Shown here one piece after another: positions 28,141 through 35,924 of a stretch of 64,000 bases of DNA; position 1 is the stretch's first letter, and every line of letters begins with the position of its first letter. Below the pieces are notes generated by a model. It saw only the letters and a program-made list of their open reading frames with translations, had not been told where the DNA came from and made no database searches. The position numbers were made by a program, and so were the translations under genes. Source of the stretch: Zeimonas sp050187175 (GTDB lineage: Bacteria > Pseudomonadota > Gammaproteobacteria > Burkholderiales > Burkholderiaceae_E); NCBI GenBank assembly GCA_050187175.1, contig JBFWXS010000002.1, positions 178,537 to 242,536 on the forward strand, in the 5' to 3' direction.

Positions 28141-28868
28141 TCCTCCAAGCCGAAGGCCTGCATTTCTCGTATGGCGCCGTCGCCGCCTGCCGCGACATCA
28201 GTCTGCACGTGAACGACGGCGAAATCGTGACCCTGGTCGGTGCCAACGGCGCGGGCAAGTCGACCACCTTGCGCGGCATCGCCGGCATTCTGCGGCCGAC
28301 CGCGGGGCGCATCCGCTTCGCCGGCCAGGACGTGACGCAGCTGCCGTCGCACAGACGTCTCGAAGCAGGAATTGCGCTGGTGCCGGAGGGGCGCCATGTG
28401 TTTCCGTACCTGACCGTTCTCGAGAATCTCGAAGTGGGCGGCTACAAGTATCGCCGCGACAAGGCGCGGCTGCGCAGGCTGATCGAGCACAAGATGGACA
28501 TGTTTCCCCGGCTGCGCGAACGTGCGGCGCAGCGCGCCGGCACCTTGTCGGGCGGCGAGCAGCAGATGCTCGCGCTGTCGCGCGCCCTGATGTCCGAGCC
28601 CAGGCTGCTGTGTCTGGACGAACCTTCGCTCGGGCTGGCTCCCATCATCGTGCAGGAGATCTTCCGCAGCATCCGGCGGATCAACGCCGAGGGGACCAGC
28701 GTGCTGCTGGTCGAGCAGAATGCCAAGTATGCGCTCGATACGGCGCAGCGCGGCTATGTGCTGCGCAACGGCAGCGTGATGGCCGAAGGCGCCTGCAGCG
28801 AGCTGCGCAACGATGCGCGTGTGCAGAGCGCCTATCTCGGGCATCGAAGTACCGCGACGGCGTCGTAG
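28137..28868 (+). CDS. Liv-type ABC transporter ATPase, LivF family
   Basis: This 243-residue ATPase has Walker A GANGAGKSTT, the LivF mark LVPEGRHVFPYLTV, signature LSGGEQQMLALSRALM and Walker B LLCLDEPSLGLAP. It completes the five-gene transporter. The start overlaps the LivG stop by 4 bp. The downstream isomerase gene begins 4 bp after its stop, so that gene belongs to the same operon. Confidence 0.95.
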   Translation: MILQAEGLHFSYGAVAACRDISLHVNDGEIVTLVGANGAGKSTTLRGIAGILRPTAGRIRFAGQDVTQLPSHRRLEAGIALVPEGRHVFPYLTVLENLEVGGYKYRRDKARLRRLIEHKMDMFPRLRERAAQRAGTLSGGEQQMLALSRALMSEPRLLCLDEPSLGLAPIIVQEIFRSIRRINAEGTSVLLVEQNAKYALDTAQRGYVLRNGSVMAEGACSELRNDARVQSAYLGHRSTATAS

Positions 28869-28872
28869 AGCG

Positions 28873-29703
28873 ATGACAGCTGCCCGCTACTGCCTGAACC
28901 ATTACATCTGTCCGCCCGGGCTCGGGCTGCTGGACTTCCTCGATCTGGCCGTCGCGCACGGCTTCGTCGGCGTCGGACTCACCGAGCGCGCACTGCAGGA
29001 GCTCGACACGGTCAGGCTCGCCGAGGCGCTGCGCGAACGCGGCTTGTCGATTTCGTCGGTCAATAGTGCCGGCTACTTTCTGTACGGCGACGCCGAGCGG
29101 GCGCGGCAGCAGGCCGAGCGCAACCGCTGGCTGATCGACTGCTGCGCTCTGCTCGGCGGAGCACCGCTGAACGTCATCGTCGGCGGCCTCGGGCATACGG
29201 ACGGGACGCTGAGACTGGCCGCTGCCCGTCAGCGGGCGCATGAGCAATGGCTGGGTTTTGCCGGCCAGGCGGCGGCAGCCGGCGTGCCATTGCTGTTCGA
29301 GCCGATTCATCCGCTCGGCATGTGGTTGAAAGGCTGCGTGCATTCGCTGCAGGAGTCCGAGGAGTTCGTGCGCGGCGTCCCCGGCGCGGCGATCACGCTG
29401 GACTGCTTTCATTCATGGTGGGATGCGGCGCTGCCCGATTTCCTGGCCCGCGACGACAGTCCGCTGGCGCTGGTTCAGATCTGTGATGTGGCGGCCATGG
29501 GAGAAGACTCGATTCCGCAGCGCGTGCCGCCCGGCGAAGGCGTGCTCGATCTCGGCCCGCTGCTGCGGGACTGCCTGCGCCGTCGCCTGCCGCCGTGCCT
29601 GGAGCTCGAGTTGTTCGCGGCGCAGCTGAAGGGGCGCGATCTCGGGGACGTGCTGAAGCGCGCTTGCCGGCATCTTGCCGACATAGAGCGCGCCATCATC
29701 TAG
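28873..29703 (+). CDS. Sugar phosphate isomerase/epimerase-like TIM-barrel protein
   Basis: The 276-residue protein fits the xylose-isomerase-like TIM-barrel superfamily: VGVGLTERALQELD, LLFEPIHPLG with an acidic metal-type residue, ITLDCFHSWWD and LVQICDVAAMGED. These match the metal-binding Glu/Asp/His pattern of the fold. The ATG at 28873 directly follows the transporter genes, so it probably acts on a catabolic intermediate. The exact reaction cannot be assigned. Confidence 0.85.
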   Translation: MTAARYCLNHYICPPGLGLLDFLDLAVAHGFVGVGLTERALQELDTVRLAEALRERGLSISSVNSAGYFLYGDAERARQQAERNRWLIDCCALLGGAPLNVIVGGLGHTDGTLRLAAARQRAHEQWLGFAGQAAAAGVPLLFEPIHPLGMWLKGCVHSLQESEEFVRGVPGAAITLDCFHSWWDAALPDFLARDDSPLALVQICDVAAMGEDSIPQRVPPGEGVLDLGPLLRDCLRRRLPPCLELELFAAQLKGRDLGDVLKRACRHLADIERAII

Positions 29704-29742
29704 ACGCGTCGTTCGCCGATGCCGGGCTCAAGCATCCGTCGC

Positions 29743-30429
29743 TCAGGAAGCGAGCACCTCGCCCGGCAGGTTCACGATGAACTCGGTCAGCGCCTTCGCA
29801 TCCTGCGCCGGCCGCATATGCGCAATCATCGCCGCCGCCGCCGCGTTGCAGTCATTGGCCCGGACCGCCGCGATGATCGCCGCGTGCTGCTCGAACGAGG
29901 TCTTGATGTGTCCCATCGCCGCGAACGCATGTCGCCGGTAGTAGCCGGTGCGCGTGCGGATGCGCAGCACTTCCTGACGCAGATACGGATTGCGCGTGCC
30001 TTTGTAGATCAGTTCGTGGAAGTCGAGATTGCTCTGCTGCCAGCCTGCAATGTCTTCCTGGGCCACGATCGTGGCGCTGCGTTCGTGGTGCTCGATCAAG
30101 GCTTGTCTTTCGTCGGCACTCATCCGTTGACACGCCAGCCGCACCGCGACGCCCTCCAGTTCTCCCAGCAGCTCCCACAGCGCCAGCAGCTGCTGCAGAT
30201 TCATCTTCGCGACCAGCATGCCGCTGCGAGGCATGCTGGTGACCAGTCCCTGTGCCTCGAGCTGCAGCAGCGCTTCCCGGATCGGCGTGCGCGACACGCT
30301 GTGCTTGCGAGCCAGCTCGGCCTCGTCGATGGGCTCGCCCGGCAGCAGTTCGGCGTCGCGGATCGCCCGTTCGATCTCGCTGCGGATGCGGTCGCTCGCC
30401 TTCAGAAAAGCCTTGGTGCCCTTGCTCAT
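29743..30429 (-). CDS. GntR-family transcriptional regulator, FadR/FCD subfamily
   Basis: The 228-residue regulator has an N-terminal winged helix with ELARKHSVSRTPIREALLQLEAQGLV (about residues 35-65) and a C-terminal all-helical FCD ligand domain with LDFHELIYKGTRNPYL and a later FEQHAAIIAAV. The ATG at 30429 is preferred to an upstream TTG at 30438. It converges with the transporter operon and is divergent from the amidase operon. Two palindromes lie just upstream, so it likely represses both arms of the island until an intermediate binds. Confidence 0.93.
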   Translation of the reverse strand: MSKGTKAFLKASDRIRSEIERAIRDAELLPGEPIDEAELARKHSVSRTPIREALLQLEAQGLVTSMPRSGMLVAKMNLQQLLALWELLGELEGVAVRLACQRMSADERQALIEHHERSATIVAQEDIAGWQQSNLDFHELIYKGTRNPYLRQEVLRIRTRTGYYRRHAFAAMGHIKTSFEQHAAIIAAVRANDCNAAAAAMIAHMRPAQDAKALTEFIVNLPGEVLAS

Positions 30430-30447
30430 GGCTTGCAAATTTGACCT

Positions 30448-30485
30448 CTATAAATATAATTATAGACTTGTATTTGTATAAATAC
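30448..30485. promoter_or_regulatory. Paired palindromic operators in the GntR-amidase divergent region
   Basis: An 18-bp palindrome at 30448-30465 (ctataaatataattatag) and a 16-bp palindrome at 30470-30485 (gtatttgtataaatac) each have a single mismatched pair. Their centres are 21 bp apart, about two helical turns, which suits cooperative dimer binding. They lie between the GntR start and the divergent operon. AT-rich sites are rare in this GC-rich window. Confidence 0.7.
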
Positions 30486-30505
30486 AGCTCAGTCGCTGGT
30501 GGGGT

Positions 30506-30844
30506 ATGGTCCGCAATACTGACAGTCAAAATATAGCAGCGAGCGAGGGCCCTCGCGATGCCCTGCCGATGCCGCCGCTCGTCCTGCCGCTGGCCGGCGG
30601 AGCGACTGATGACGAGCAGCGGCGGGTCGTCCGAGTGCTGAGCCGCCTTGCCGCGACGGCCGACTGGCTGCCTGGGCAGGCGGCCATGTGCGCGCCGGCG
30701 GTCCCGGGGCAGGCCATGCCCGCGAAGGCGGTGCCGGGGCAGGCCGTGCTGGGGCAGGCCGTGCCCGCGCCGGACTGCCGGCCCGGTGTTCCGCCTCCCG
30801 GCCAGGATTTCGAGCGGATCCTGCAGGAGCTGGCGCGTGGCTGA
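30506..30844 (+). CDS. Small protein coupled to the amidase (possible AtzG/GatC-like subunit)
   Basis: The 112-residue product has a helical N-terminal part (DDEQRRVVRVLSRLAATADWL), a low-complexity centre of repeated VPGQA/MPGQA units and a C-terminal DFERILQELARG. It overlaps the GTG start of the amidase by 8 bp, a strong sign of coupled translation. The layout recalls small GatC-like partners such as AtzG next to AtzE-type amidases. That homology is an inference and the sequence match is weak. An internal start at the Met at 30569 is possible. Confidence 0.6.
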   Translation: MVRNTDSQNIAASEGPRDALPMPPLVLPLAGGATDDEQRRVVRVLSRLAATADWLPGQAAMCAPAVPGQAMPAKAVPGQAVLGQAVPAPDCRPGVPPPGQDFERILQELARG

Positions 30845-32147
30845 GCTGCCGCCGACCCTGACGGCCTTGCGGGCCGCTCTGGCTGCCGGCGAACTGTCGG
30901 CGGCGGAGGCGCTGCGGCTGCAGGACGAGCGCTTCCGGGCCGGACATGCCCGCTACCGCTGCGCGAGCTGGCTGCCGGCGCAGCCGCCGCTGCAGGCCGC
31001 GGCGAACGGCGATCTGGCCGGCATCGCGCTGGCGCACAAGGACATCTTCGCGATGCGCGATCGGCTGCCCGGGCTGGGCTGCGGCCCGGGCGAGTACTGC
31101 CCAGGTCAGACGCCGGCACGCGCGCTGGCCAGCCTCGAGCGCGCGGGCGCCGTCGAGCTGGGTGCATTGGCCATGGCTGAGTACGCGTGTGGTGCCACCG
31201 GCGCCAATTCGTGGCTGGGCCGCTGCGTCAACCCTTTGAACGATCAGGCGGTGGTGGGCGGTTCGTCGAGCGGCAGCGCCGCCGCGGTGGCGGCGGGGCT
31301 GGTCTACGGATCGCTGGGCACCGACACCGCCGGTTCGGTACGCATTCCCGCCGCGACCTGCGGCGTGCTCGGACTGAAGACCACGCACGGCGCACTCCCG
31401 ACCGAGGGGGTTCACCCGCTGGCTCCGTCGCTGGATTCCGTAGGCATCATCGCGGGTTCTTGCGCCGACGCCGCGCAACTGCTGGCCGCCTTGCGGCCCA
31501 TGGAGCAGCAGCGGACGCCGGTGCCGGCACGGCCGCGTCTGCGTGCCTGGCTGAGTGACGGCCCGCTGCACGACGAGGTGGCGCGGGCGCTCGAAGAAGC
31601 CGCGCGCGAACTCGGCGCGCAGCAGCAAGCCTTGCCGGCGGCGGACTTCGAGCGCTGGTCGGCGGCAGCGGAGATCGTGTTGCGCGCCGAGACCGCTGCC
31701 ACTCATTACGCGAGCCTGTCGGCAAGAACCGCGCCGCGCGCGCTTGCCGACATCGGCCTGGCGGGTTTGTCCATGGCCGAATGGCGATGCCGGGCGCTGG
31801 CGGCGAGGCCGGCGATCGCTGCCCGCTTCGTCGATGAATATCTGCGCGATGCCGACATCCTGATGCTGCCCGCGCTGGCCCGCCCGATTCCCGACTGGGA
31901 CCGCGTGACGCCGGGGGACGAGGGCTTCGATGCGGCCGAACTGCTCGGCCTGCATCGCTACATGGGCTTCGTGAACTATCTGGGCCTGCCGGCCCTGGTG
32001 CTGCCGGTGGCCCGCGACGCGCGGGGTCTGCCGATTGCCGTGCAGCTGATCGCCAGGCCCCATCACGAGGAGACGCTGCTGACGTTCGCCGAGCGCTTCG
32101 AAGCGAGCTTCTGCGGCACCCGCCCGAAGGCGGGAGCTTTTCACTGA
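30837..32147 (+). CDS. Amidase-signature family hydrolase (AtzE/GatA-like)
   Basis: The 436-residue enzyme has the amidase Ser-cisSer-Lys site: Lys68 in LAHKDIF, the serine cluster at residues 143-145 in GGSSSGSAAA, and nucleophile Ser167 in GTDTAGSVRIPA. It should hydrolyse an amide or carbamoyl group. The GTG start at 30837 overlaps the upstream small gene. It heads the second operon arm of the island, ahead of CoA-activation and hydration enzymes. The substrate is unknown. Confidence 0.92.
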   Translation: MAELPPTLTALRAALAAGELSAAEALRLQDERFRAGHARYRCASWLPAQPPLQAAANGDLAGIALAHKDIFAMRDRLPGLGCGPGEYCPGQTPARALASLERAGAVELGALAMAEYACGATGANSWLGRCVNPLNDQAVVGGSSSGSAAAVAAGLVYGSLGTDTAGSVRIPAATCGVLGLKTTHGALPTEGVHPLAPSLDSVGIIAGSCADAAQLLAALRPMEQQRTPVPARPRLRAWLSDGPLHDEVARALEEAARELGAQQQALPAADFERWSAAAEIVLRAETAATHYASLSARTAPRALADIGLAGLSMAEWRCRALAARPAIAARFVDEYLRDADILMLPALARPIPDWDRVTPGDEGFDAAELLGLHRYMGFVNYLGLPALVLPVARDARGLPIAVQLIARPHHEETLLTFAERFEASFCGTRPKAGAFH

Positions 32148-32155
32148 GGAAACAC

Positions 32156-33352
32156 ATGGCCAAGATTCAGGCGTCTGCGGCGCTGGCGAGGTTTCGAGTG
32201 CTGGATCTGTCGCGCGTGCGGGCGGGGCCGAACTGCGTGCGCATCCTGACGGACTTCGGCGCCGACGTGATCCGCATCGAGCCTCCAGTCGGCGTGGACC
32301 CGAACGAGGCGATGTTCGCAGCCAATCGCGCGGGCGGCGACTTCCAGAACCTGAACCGCAACAAACGCTCGATGACGCTGAATCTGAAGCGGCCCGGGGC
32401 GCGTGACATCCTGATGCGCATGATCAAGGACGCCGACGTCGTCGTCGAGAACTGGCGTCCGGAGATCAAGGAGAAGCTGGGCGTCGACTACGCGTCGCTG
32501 GCGAGCGTCAATCCGCGCATCATCCTGGCCAGCATCTCGGGTTTCGGCCAGACGGGGCCGATCGCCGCGCGGCCGGGCTTCGACCAGATCGTGCAGGGAA
32601 TGGGCGGGCTGATGTCGGTGACCGGCCATCCGGGCGGTGGTCCGGTGCGCGCCGGCCTGGCCGTCGCCGACATGAGCGCCGGACTGTATGCGGCCATCGG
32701 CATTCTCATCGCGCTGCTCGAACGCGAGGTGTCGGGCCGCGGACAGTGGGTGCATGCGTCGCTGCTGCACTCGCAGATCGCGATGATGGATTTCCAGGTG
32801 GCTCGCTATCTGAACGACGGCGATGTGCCGGTGCAGGCCGGCAACGATCATCCGACCAGCAGCCCGATGGGATTGTTCGAGGCATCGGACGGCGTGTTCA
32901 ATCTGGGCGCCTCAGGCGAGGGCAACTGGATCCGCATGTGCAAGCTGCTGAACCGCGAGGAGTGGCTCGACGATCCGCAGTTCCGCACCGAGACCTTGCG
33001 CGTGGCCAACCGCGCGCGGCTCAACGCGCTGCTGGCGGCGGAATTCAGGCATGCCACGGTCAGGCACTGGGTCGATCGGCTCAATGAGATCGGCGTGCCG
33101 GCAGGCCCCGTCTACAGCGTGCCGGAACTGGTCGAGGATGCCCAGGTCCGCCATCTAGGCGTGATTCGAACCATCGCCGGCATGCAGCAGCGGATGATGC
33201 ACTATGTCACTCAGCCCGTGACGCTGACGCGCACACCCGCCGACGTGGTCGCGCCGGCGCCGGGATGGGGCGAGCACACCGAAGAGGTGCTGACCGAGTT
33301 CGGCTACACGGCCGACGAGATAGACCGCTTCAAAGCGGACGCGGTGGTATGA
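32156..33352 (+). CDS. Class III CoA-transferase (CaiB/BaiF family)
   Basis: The 398-residue enzyme moves CoA between acids without an exposed thioester. Family features are RVLDLSRVRAGPNCVRILTDFGADVIRIEPP, the LNRNKRSMTLNLK segment, and VTGHPGGGPVRAGLAVADMSAG with the likely catalytic Asp. The stop overlaps the next ATG (ATGA). In context it probably activates an aliphatic or aromatic acid from the oxygenase/amidase steps. The donor and acceptor cannot be read from the sequence. Confidence 0.93.
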   Translation: MAKIQASAALARFRVLDLSRVRAGPNCVRILTDFGADVIRIEPPVGVDPNEAMFAANRAGGDFQNLNRNKRSMTLNLKRPGARDILMRMIKDADVVVENWRPEIKEKLGVDYASLASVNPRIILASISGFGQTGPIAARPGFDQIVQGMGGLMSVTGHPGGGPVRAGLAVADMSAGLYAAIGILIALLEREVSGRGQWVHASLLHSQIAMMDFQVARYLNDGDVPVQAGNDHPTSSPMGLFEASDGVFNLGASGEGNWIRMCKLLNREEWLDDPQFRTETLRVANRARLNALLAAEFRHATVRHWVDRLNEIGVPAGPVYSVPELVEDAQVRHLGVIRTIAGMQQRMMHYVTQPVTLTRTPADVVAPAPGWGEHTEEVLTEFGYTADEIDRFKADAVV

Positions 33353-34128
33353 CCGTGGGCCGGATCGGGTTCGACCTTCAGGACGGCATCGCCACGCTGA
33401 CAGTGGAGAACGAAGCGCGCCGCAACGCCATGAGCTTCGCGATGTGGCAGCAGCTGGCGCGGCACCTGGAGACGATCGACGCGGACCCCGCCGTTCGCGT
33501 GACCGTGCTGCGCGGACAGGGCGAGCAGGCCTTCGTCTCCGGGGCCGACATCTCGGAGTTCGACGCCTTGCGTTCGGCGCCGGACGCTGTGGCGCAGTAC
33601 GACCTGGCCGTCGAGCGGGCGCAGCGAGCGCTGCAGCGCCTGCGCTGCCCGGTGATCGCGGCCATCTCCGGCATCTGCTACGGCGGCGGTATAGGACTGG
33701 CGCTGTCGTGCGACCTGCGCTACGCCGCACCCGGCGCCCGCTTTCGCATGCCGGCGGCGCGCCTGGGGCTCGGCTATGCGCTGGACGGCCTGCGTCGGAT
33801 GTCGGCGGTGATGGGAGTGGCGGCTGCCAGCGAACTGTTCTACACCGCCCGCGTCTATGATGCCGGGCAGGCGGAACGGCTCGGCCTGGTGCTGTCGGTG
33901 CACCCGGACGTCTTTGCATGGGCCGCCGGCGTGGCGCGCGATATCGCCGCCAATGCGCCGCTGACGCTGGCCGCCGCGAAGCTGGCCTTCGACACGGTGC
34001 TGAACCAGCCGCTGCAAGGGTGCGAGCGGGTCGATGCGGCGGTCGAGCGCTGTTTCGCCAGCGAGGACTATGCCGAAGGCCGTCGCGCGTTCGGCGAGAA
34101 ACGAACGCCGCGCTTCCTTGGGCGCTGA
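33349..34128 (+). CDS. Enoyl-CoA hydratase/isomerase family protein
   Basis: The 259-residue crotonase-fold protein shows the oxyanion-hole segment FVSGADISEFDAL and the substrate-binding ISGICYGGGIGLALSCDLRYA. Crotonase members hydrate, isomerise or cleave acyl-CoA. It overlaps the CoA-transferase gene by 4 bp, so it probably acts on that enzyme's product. The canonical catalytic glutamates are not obvious where expected (PAARLGLGYALDGLRRM), so the reaction may differ from simple hydration. Confidence 0.92.
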   Translation: MTVGRIGFDLQDGIATLTVENEARRNAMSFAMWQQLARHLETIDADPAVRVTVLRGQGEQAFVSGADISEFDALRSAPDAVAQYDLAVERAQRALQRLRCPVIAAISGICYGGGIGLALSCDLRYAAPGARFRMPAARLGLGYALDGLRRMSAVMGVAAASELFYTARVYDAGQAERLGLVLSVHPDVFAWAAGVARDIAANAPLTLAAAKLAFDTVLNQPLQGCERVDAAVERCFASEDYAEGRRAFGEKRTPRFLGR

Positions 34129-34137
34129 GGAGCTTCG

Positions 34138-35022
34138 ATGAGCAATCCGCGTCTTCCCTATTTCTTCTCGAACGACGGGCCGCCGCTTGCGCCGCCGCCG
34201 GAGGGGAACATCCTCGTGCATCTGGTGGTGAACGTCGAGAACTGGGATTTCGACTCGCCGATGCCGCGTACCATCGTCACGCCTCCCCACGGCAAGGAAA
34301 CCGTGCCGGACGTGCCCAACTTCAGCTGGGTCGACTACGGCATGCGCTGCGGCCTGCCGCGCATCCTGCAGGCCATCCGCGAGCGCGGCCTGACCGCTTC
34401 GACCAGTTGCAATGCCAGTGTCATCGACAGCTATCCGCGAGCGGCGGAGAGCATGCTCGAGGCCGGCTGGGAGTTCATCGGCCACGGCGTGCATCAGAAA
34501 TCGCTGAACCATGCCGGTGCCGAAGAGCAGGTGGTGCAGGACTCGTTGCGCATCCTCGAATCGTTCACCGGCAAGCGGCCGCGCGGCTGGCTCGGGCCTG
34601 GGCTGCGCGAAGGGCATCGTACGCCCGAAACGCTGGTCGCCTGCGATGTCGAGTATGTGTTCGACTGGGTCATCGACGATCTGCCGAACTGGCTGCGTAC
34701 CGACAATGGGCCTTTGCTGAGCCTGCCGTACAACCTGGAGCTCAACGACTCGATCGTCTACGCCATCGAGAAGCACGCCACCGGCGAGATGCTCGAACGA
34801 GTGCGCCGTACCGCCGAGCTGTTCGCGCAGGAGGCCAAGCAGCGGCCGCGCGTCATGGCCATCGGCCTGCACCCCCATCTGATCGGCGTACCGCATCGGT
34901 TCGAGACGTTTCGTCGCATGCTGGACCTGCTGATGGCAACGCCCGGCGTCTGCTTCATGCAGGGTGGACAGATTGCCGATTGGTACATGAGCCAGATGCC
35001 GCGGCCGCCGGCCGCCGTGTAG
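34138..35022 (+). CDS. PuuE/allantoinase-like polysaccharide-deacetylase-fold protein
   Basis: The 294-residue protein has a NodB-like beta/alpha barrel but with the PuuE pattern: VNVENWDF near the N-terminus, STSCNASVIDSYP and IGHGVHQKSLNHA, ending with a conserved AIGLHPHLIGVPHRF. PuuE relatives hydrolyse cyclic or N-acyl amides such as allantoin, not polysaccharides. It is the last gene of the amidase arm, 9 bp after the hydratase. It suggests the pathway substrate carries nitrogen, but this is inference. Confidence 0.9.
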   Translation: MSNPRLPYFFSNDGPPLAPPPEGNILVHLVVNVENWDFDSPMPRTIVTPPHGKETVPDVPNFSWVDYGMRCGLPRILQAIRERGLTASTSCNASVIDSYPRAAESMLEAGWEFIGHGVHQKSLNHAGAEEQVVQDSLRILESFTGKRPRGWLGPGLREGHRTPETLVACDVEYVFDWVIDDLPNWLRTDNGPLLSLPYNLELNDSIVYAIEKHATGEMLERVRRTAELFAQEAKQRPRVMAIGLHPHLIGVPHRFETFRRMLDLLMATPGVCFMQGGQIADWYMSQMPRPPAAV

Positions 35023-35046
35023 TATCGGGGGCATCGCTCCAGATCG

Positions 35047-35874
35047 CTACAGATCCGTCCGCACCTTCCACAGCTCGGGAAACAGCACGACATCGAGCAT
35101 CTTGCGCAGATAGGCGACCCCGGCCGTGCCCCCCGTACCCGGCTTGAAGCCGATGATGCGCTCGACGGTCGTGACGTGCCGGAAGCGCCATTGGCGGAAG
35201 GCATCTTCCAGGTCGATCAGCTCTTCGGCCAGTTCGTACAGGCCCCAGTGCCGCTCGGGCTCGCGGTAGACGGCGAGCCAGGCGGCTTCGACCGAGTCGG
35301 AGAATGCGCGCGGTTCGCGCCAGTCCCGCTGCAGCTGGCCGGCGTCGATGGCGAAGCCGCGGCGCGCCAGCAGCCGGATTGCTTCATCGTAGAGGGAGGC
35401 TTCGTCCAGCGCCTGAGCCACTGCCTGATGGCGGTCGGCGCGGTGTGCGTGCGGCTGCAGCATCACGGCGTTCTTGTTGCCGAGCATGAACTCGATCTGC
35501 CGGTACTGATACGACTGGAAGCCCGACGACGAGCCGAGATGCGGCCGCAGCCGTGTGTACTCGGACGGAGTGAGCGTGGCCAGCACGTCCCAGGCGTGCA
35601 CCAGCTGCTCCATGATGCGCGAGACGCGCGCCAGCATCTTGAACGCGGGGGGCAGCTCATCGGCGCCGATGGCGGCCCGCGCGGCGCGCAGCTCGTGCAG
35701 CGCCAGCTTCATCCACAGCTCGCTGGTCTGGTGCTGGATGATGAACAGCATCTCGTTGTGATCGCCCGAGCGCGGCTGCTGCGCGGCGAGCAGTTCGTCC
35801 AGATGCAGGTAGTCGCCGTAGCTCATCGTGTCGCGATAGTCGAGCCGGGCGCCTTCGTGAGTCGGTTCGGACAT
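35047..35874 (-). CDS. kynA: Tryptophan 2,3-dioxygenase
   Basis: The 275-residue haem enzyme opens the indole ring of tryptophan to N-formylkynurenine. Family segments include LHLDELLAAQ, the haem/substrate region IIQHQTSELWMKLALHEL, GSSSGFQSYQYRQIEFMLG and the C-terminal GTGGTAGVAYLRKMLD. The ATG at 35874 follows kynU by 50 bp, so kynU-kynA is a two-gene operon. No kynurenine formamidase gene (kynB) is present between or beside them. Confidence 0.97.
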   Translation of the reverse strand: MSEPTHEGARLDYRDTMSYGDYLHLDELLAAQQPRSGDHNEMLFIIQHQTSELWMKLALHELRAARAAIGADELPPAFKMLARVSRIMEQLVHAWDVLATLTPSEYTRLRPHLGSSSGFQSYQYRQIEFMLGNKNAVMLQPHAHRADRHQAVAQALDEASLYDEAIRLLARRGFAIDAGQLQRDWREPRAFSDSVEAAWLAVYREPERHWGLYELAEELIDLEDAFRQWRFRHVTTVERIIGFKPGTGGTAGVAYLRKMLDVVLFPELWKVRTDL

Positions 35875-35924
35875 GCGTCGATTCCTGGAGTCGAGCGGCG
35901 GCGGTCTGTACTGCGCGCTTCGGT

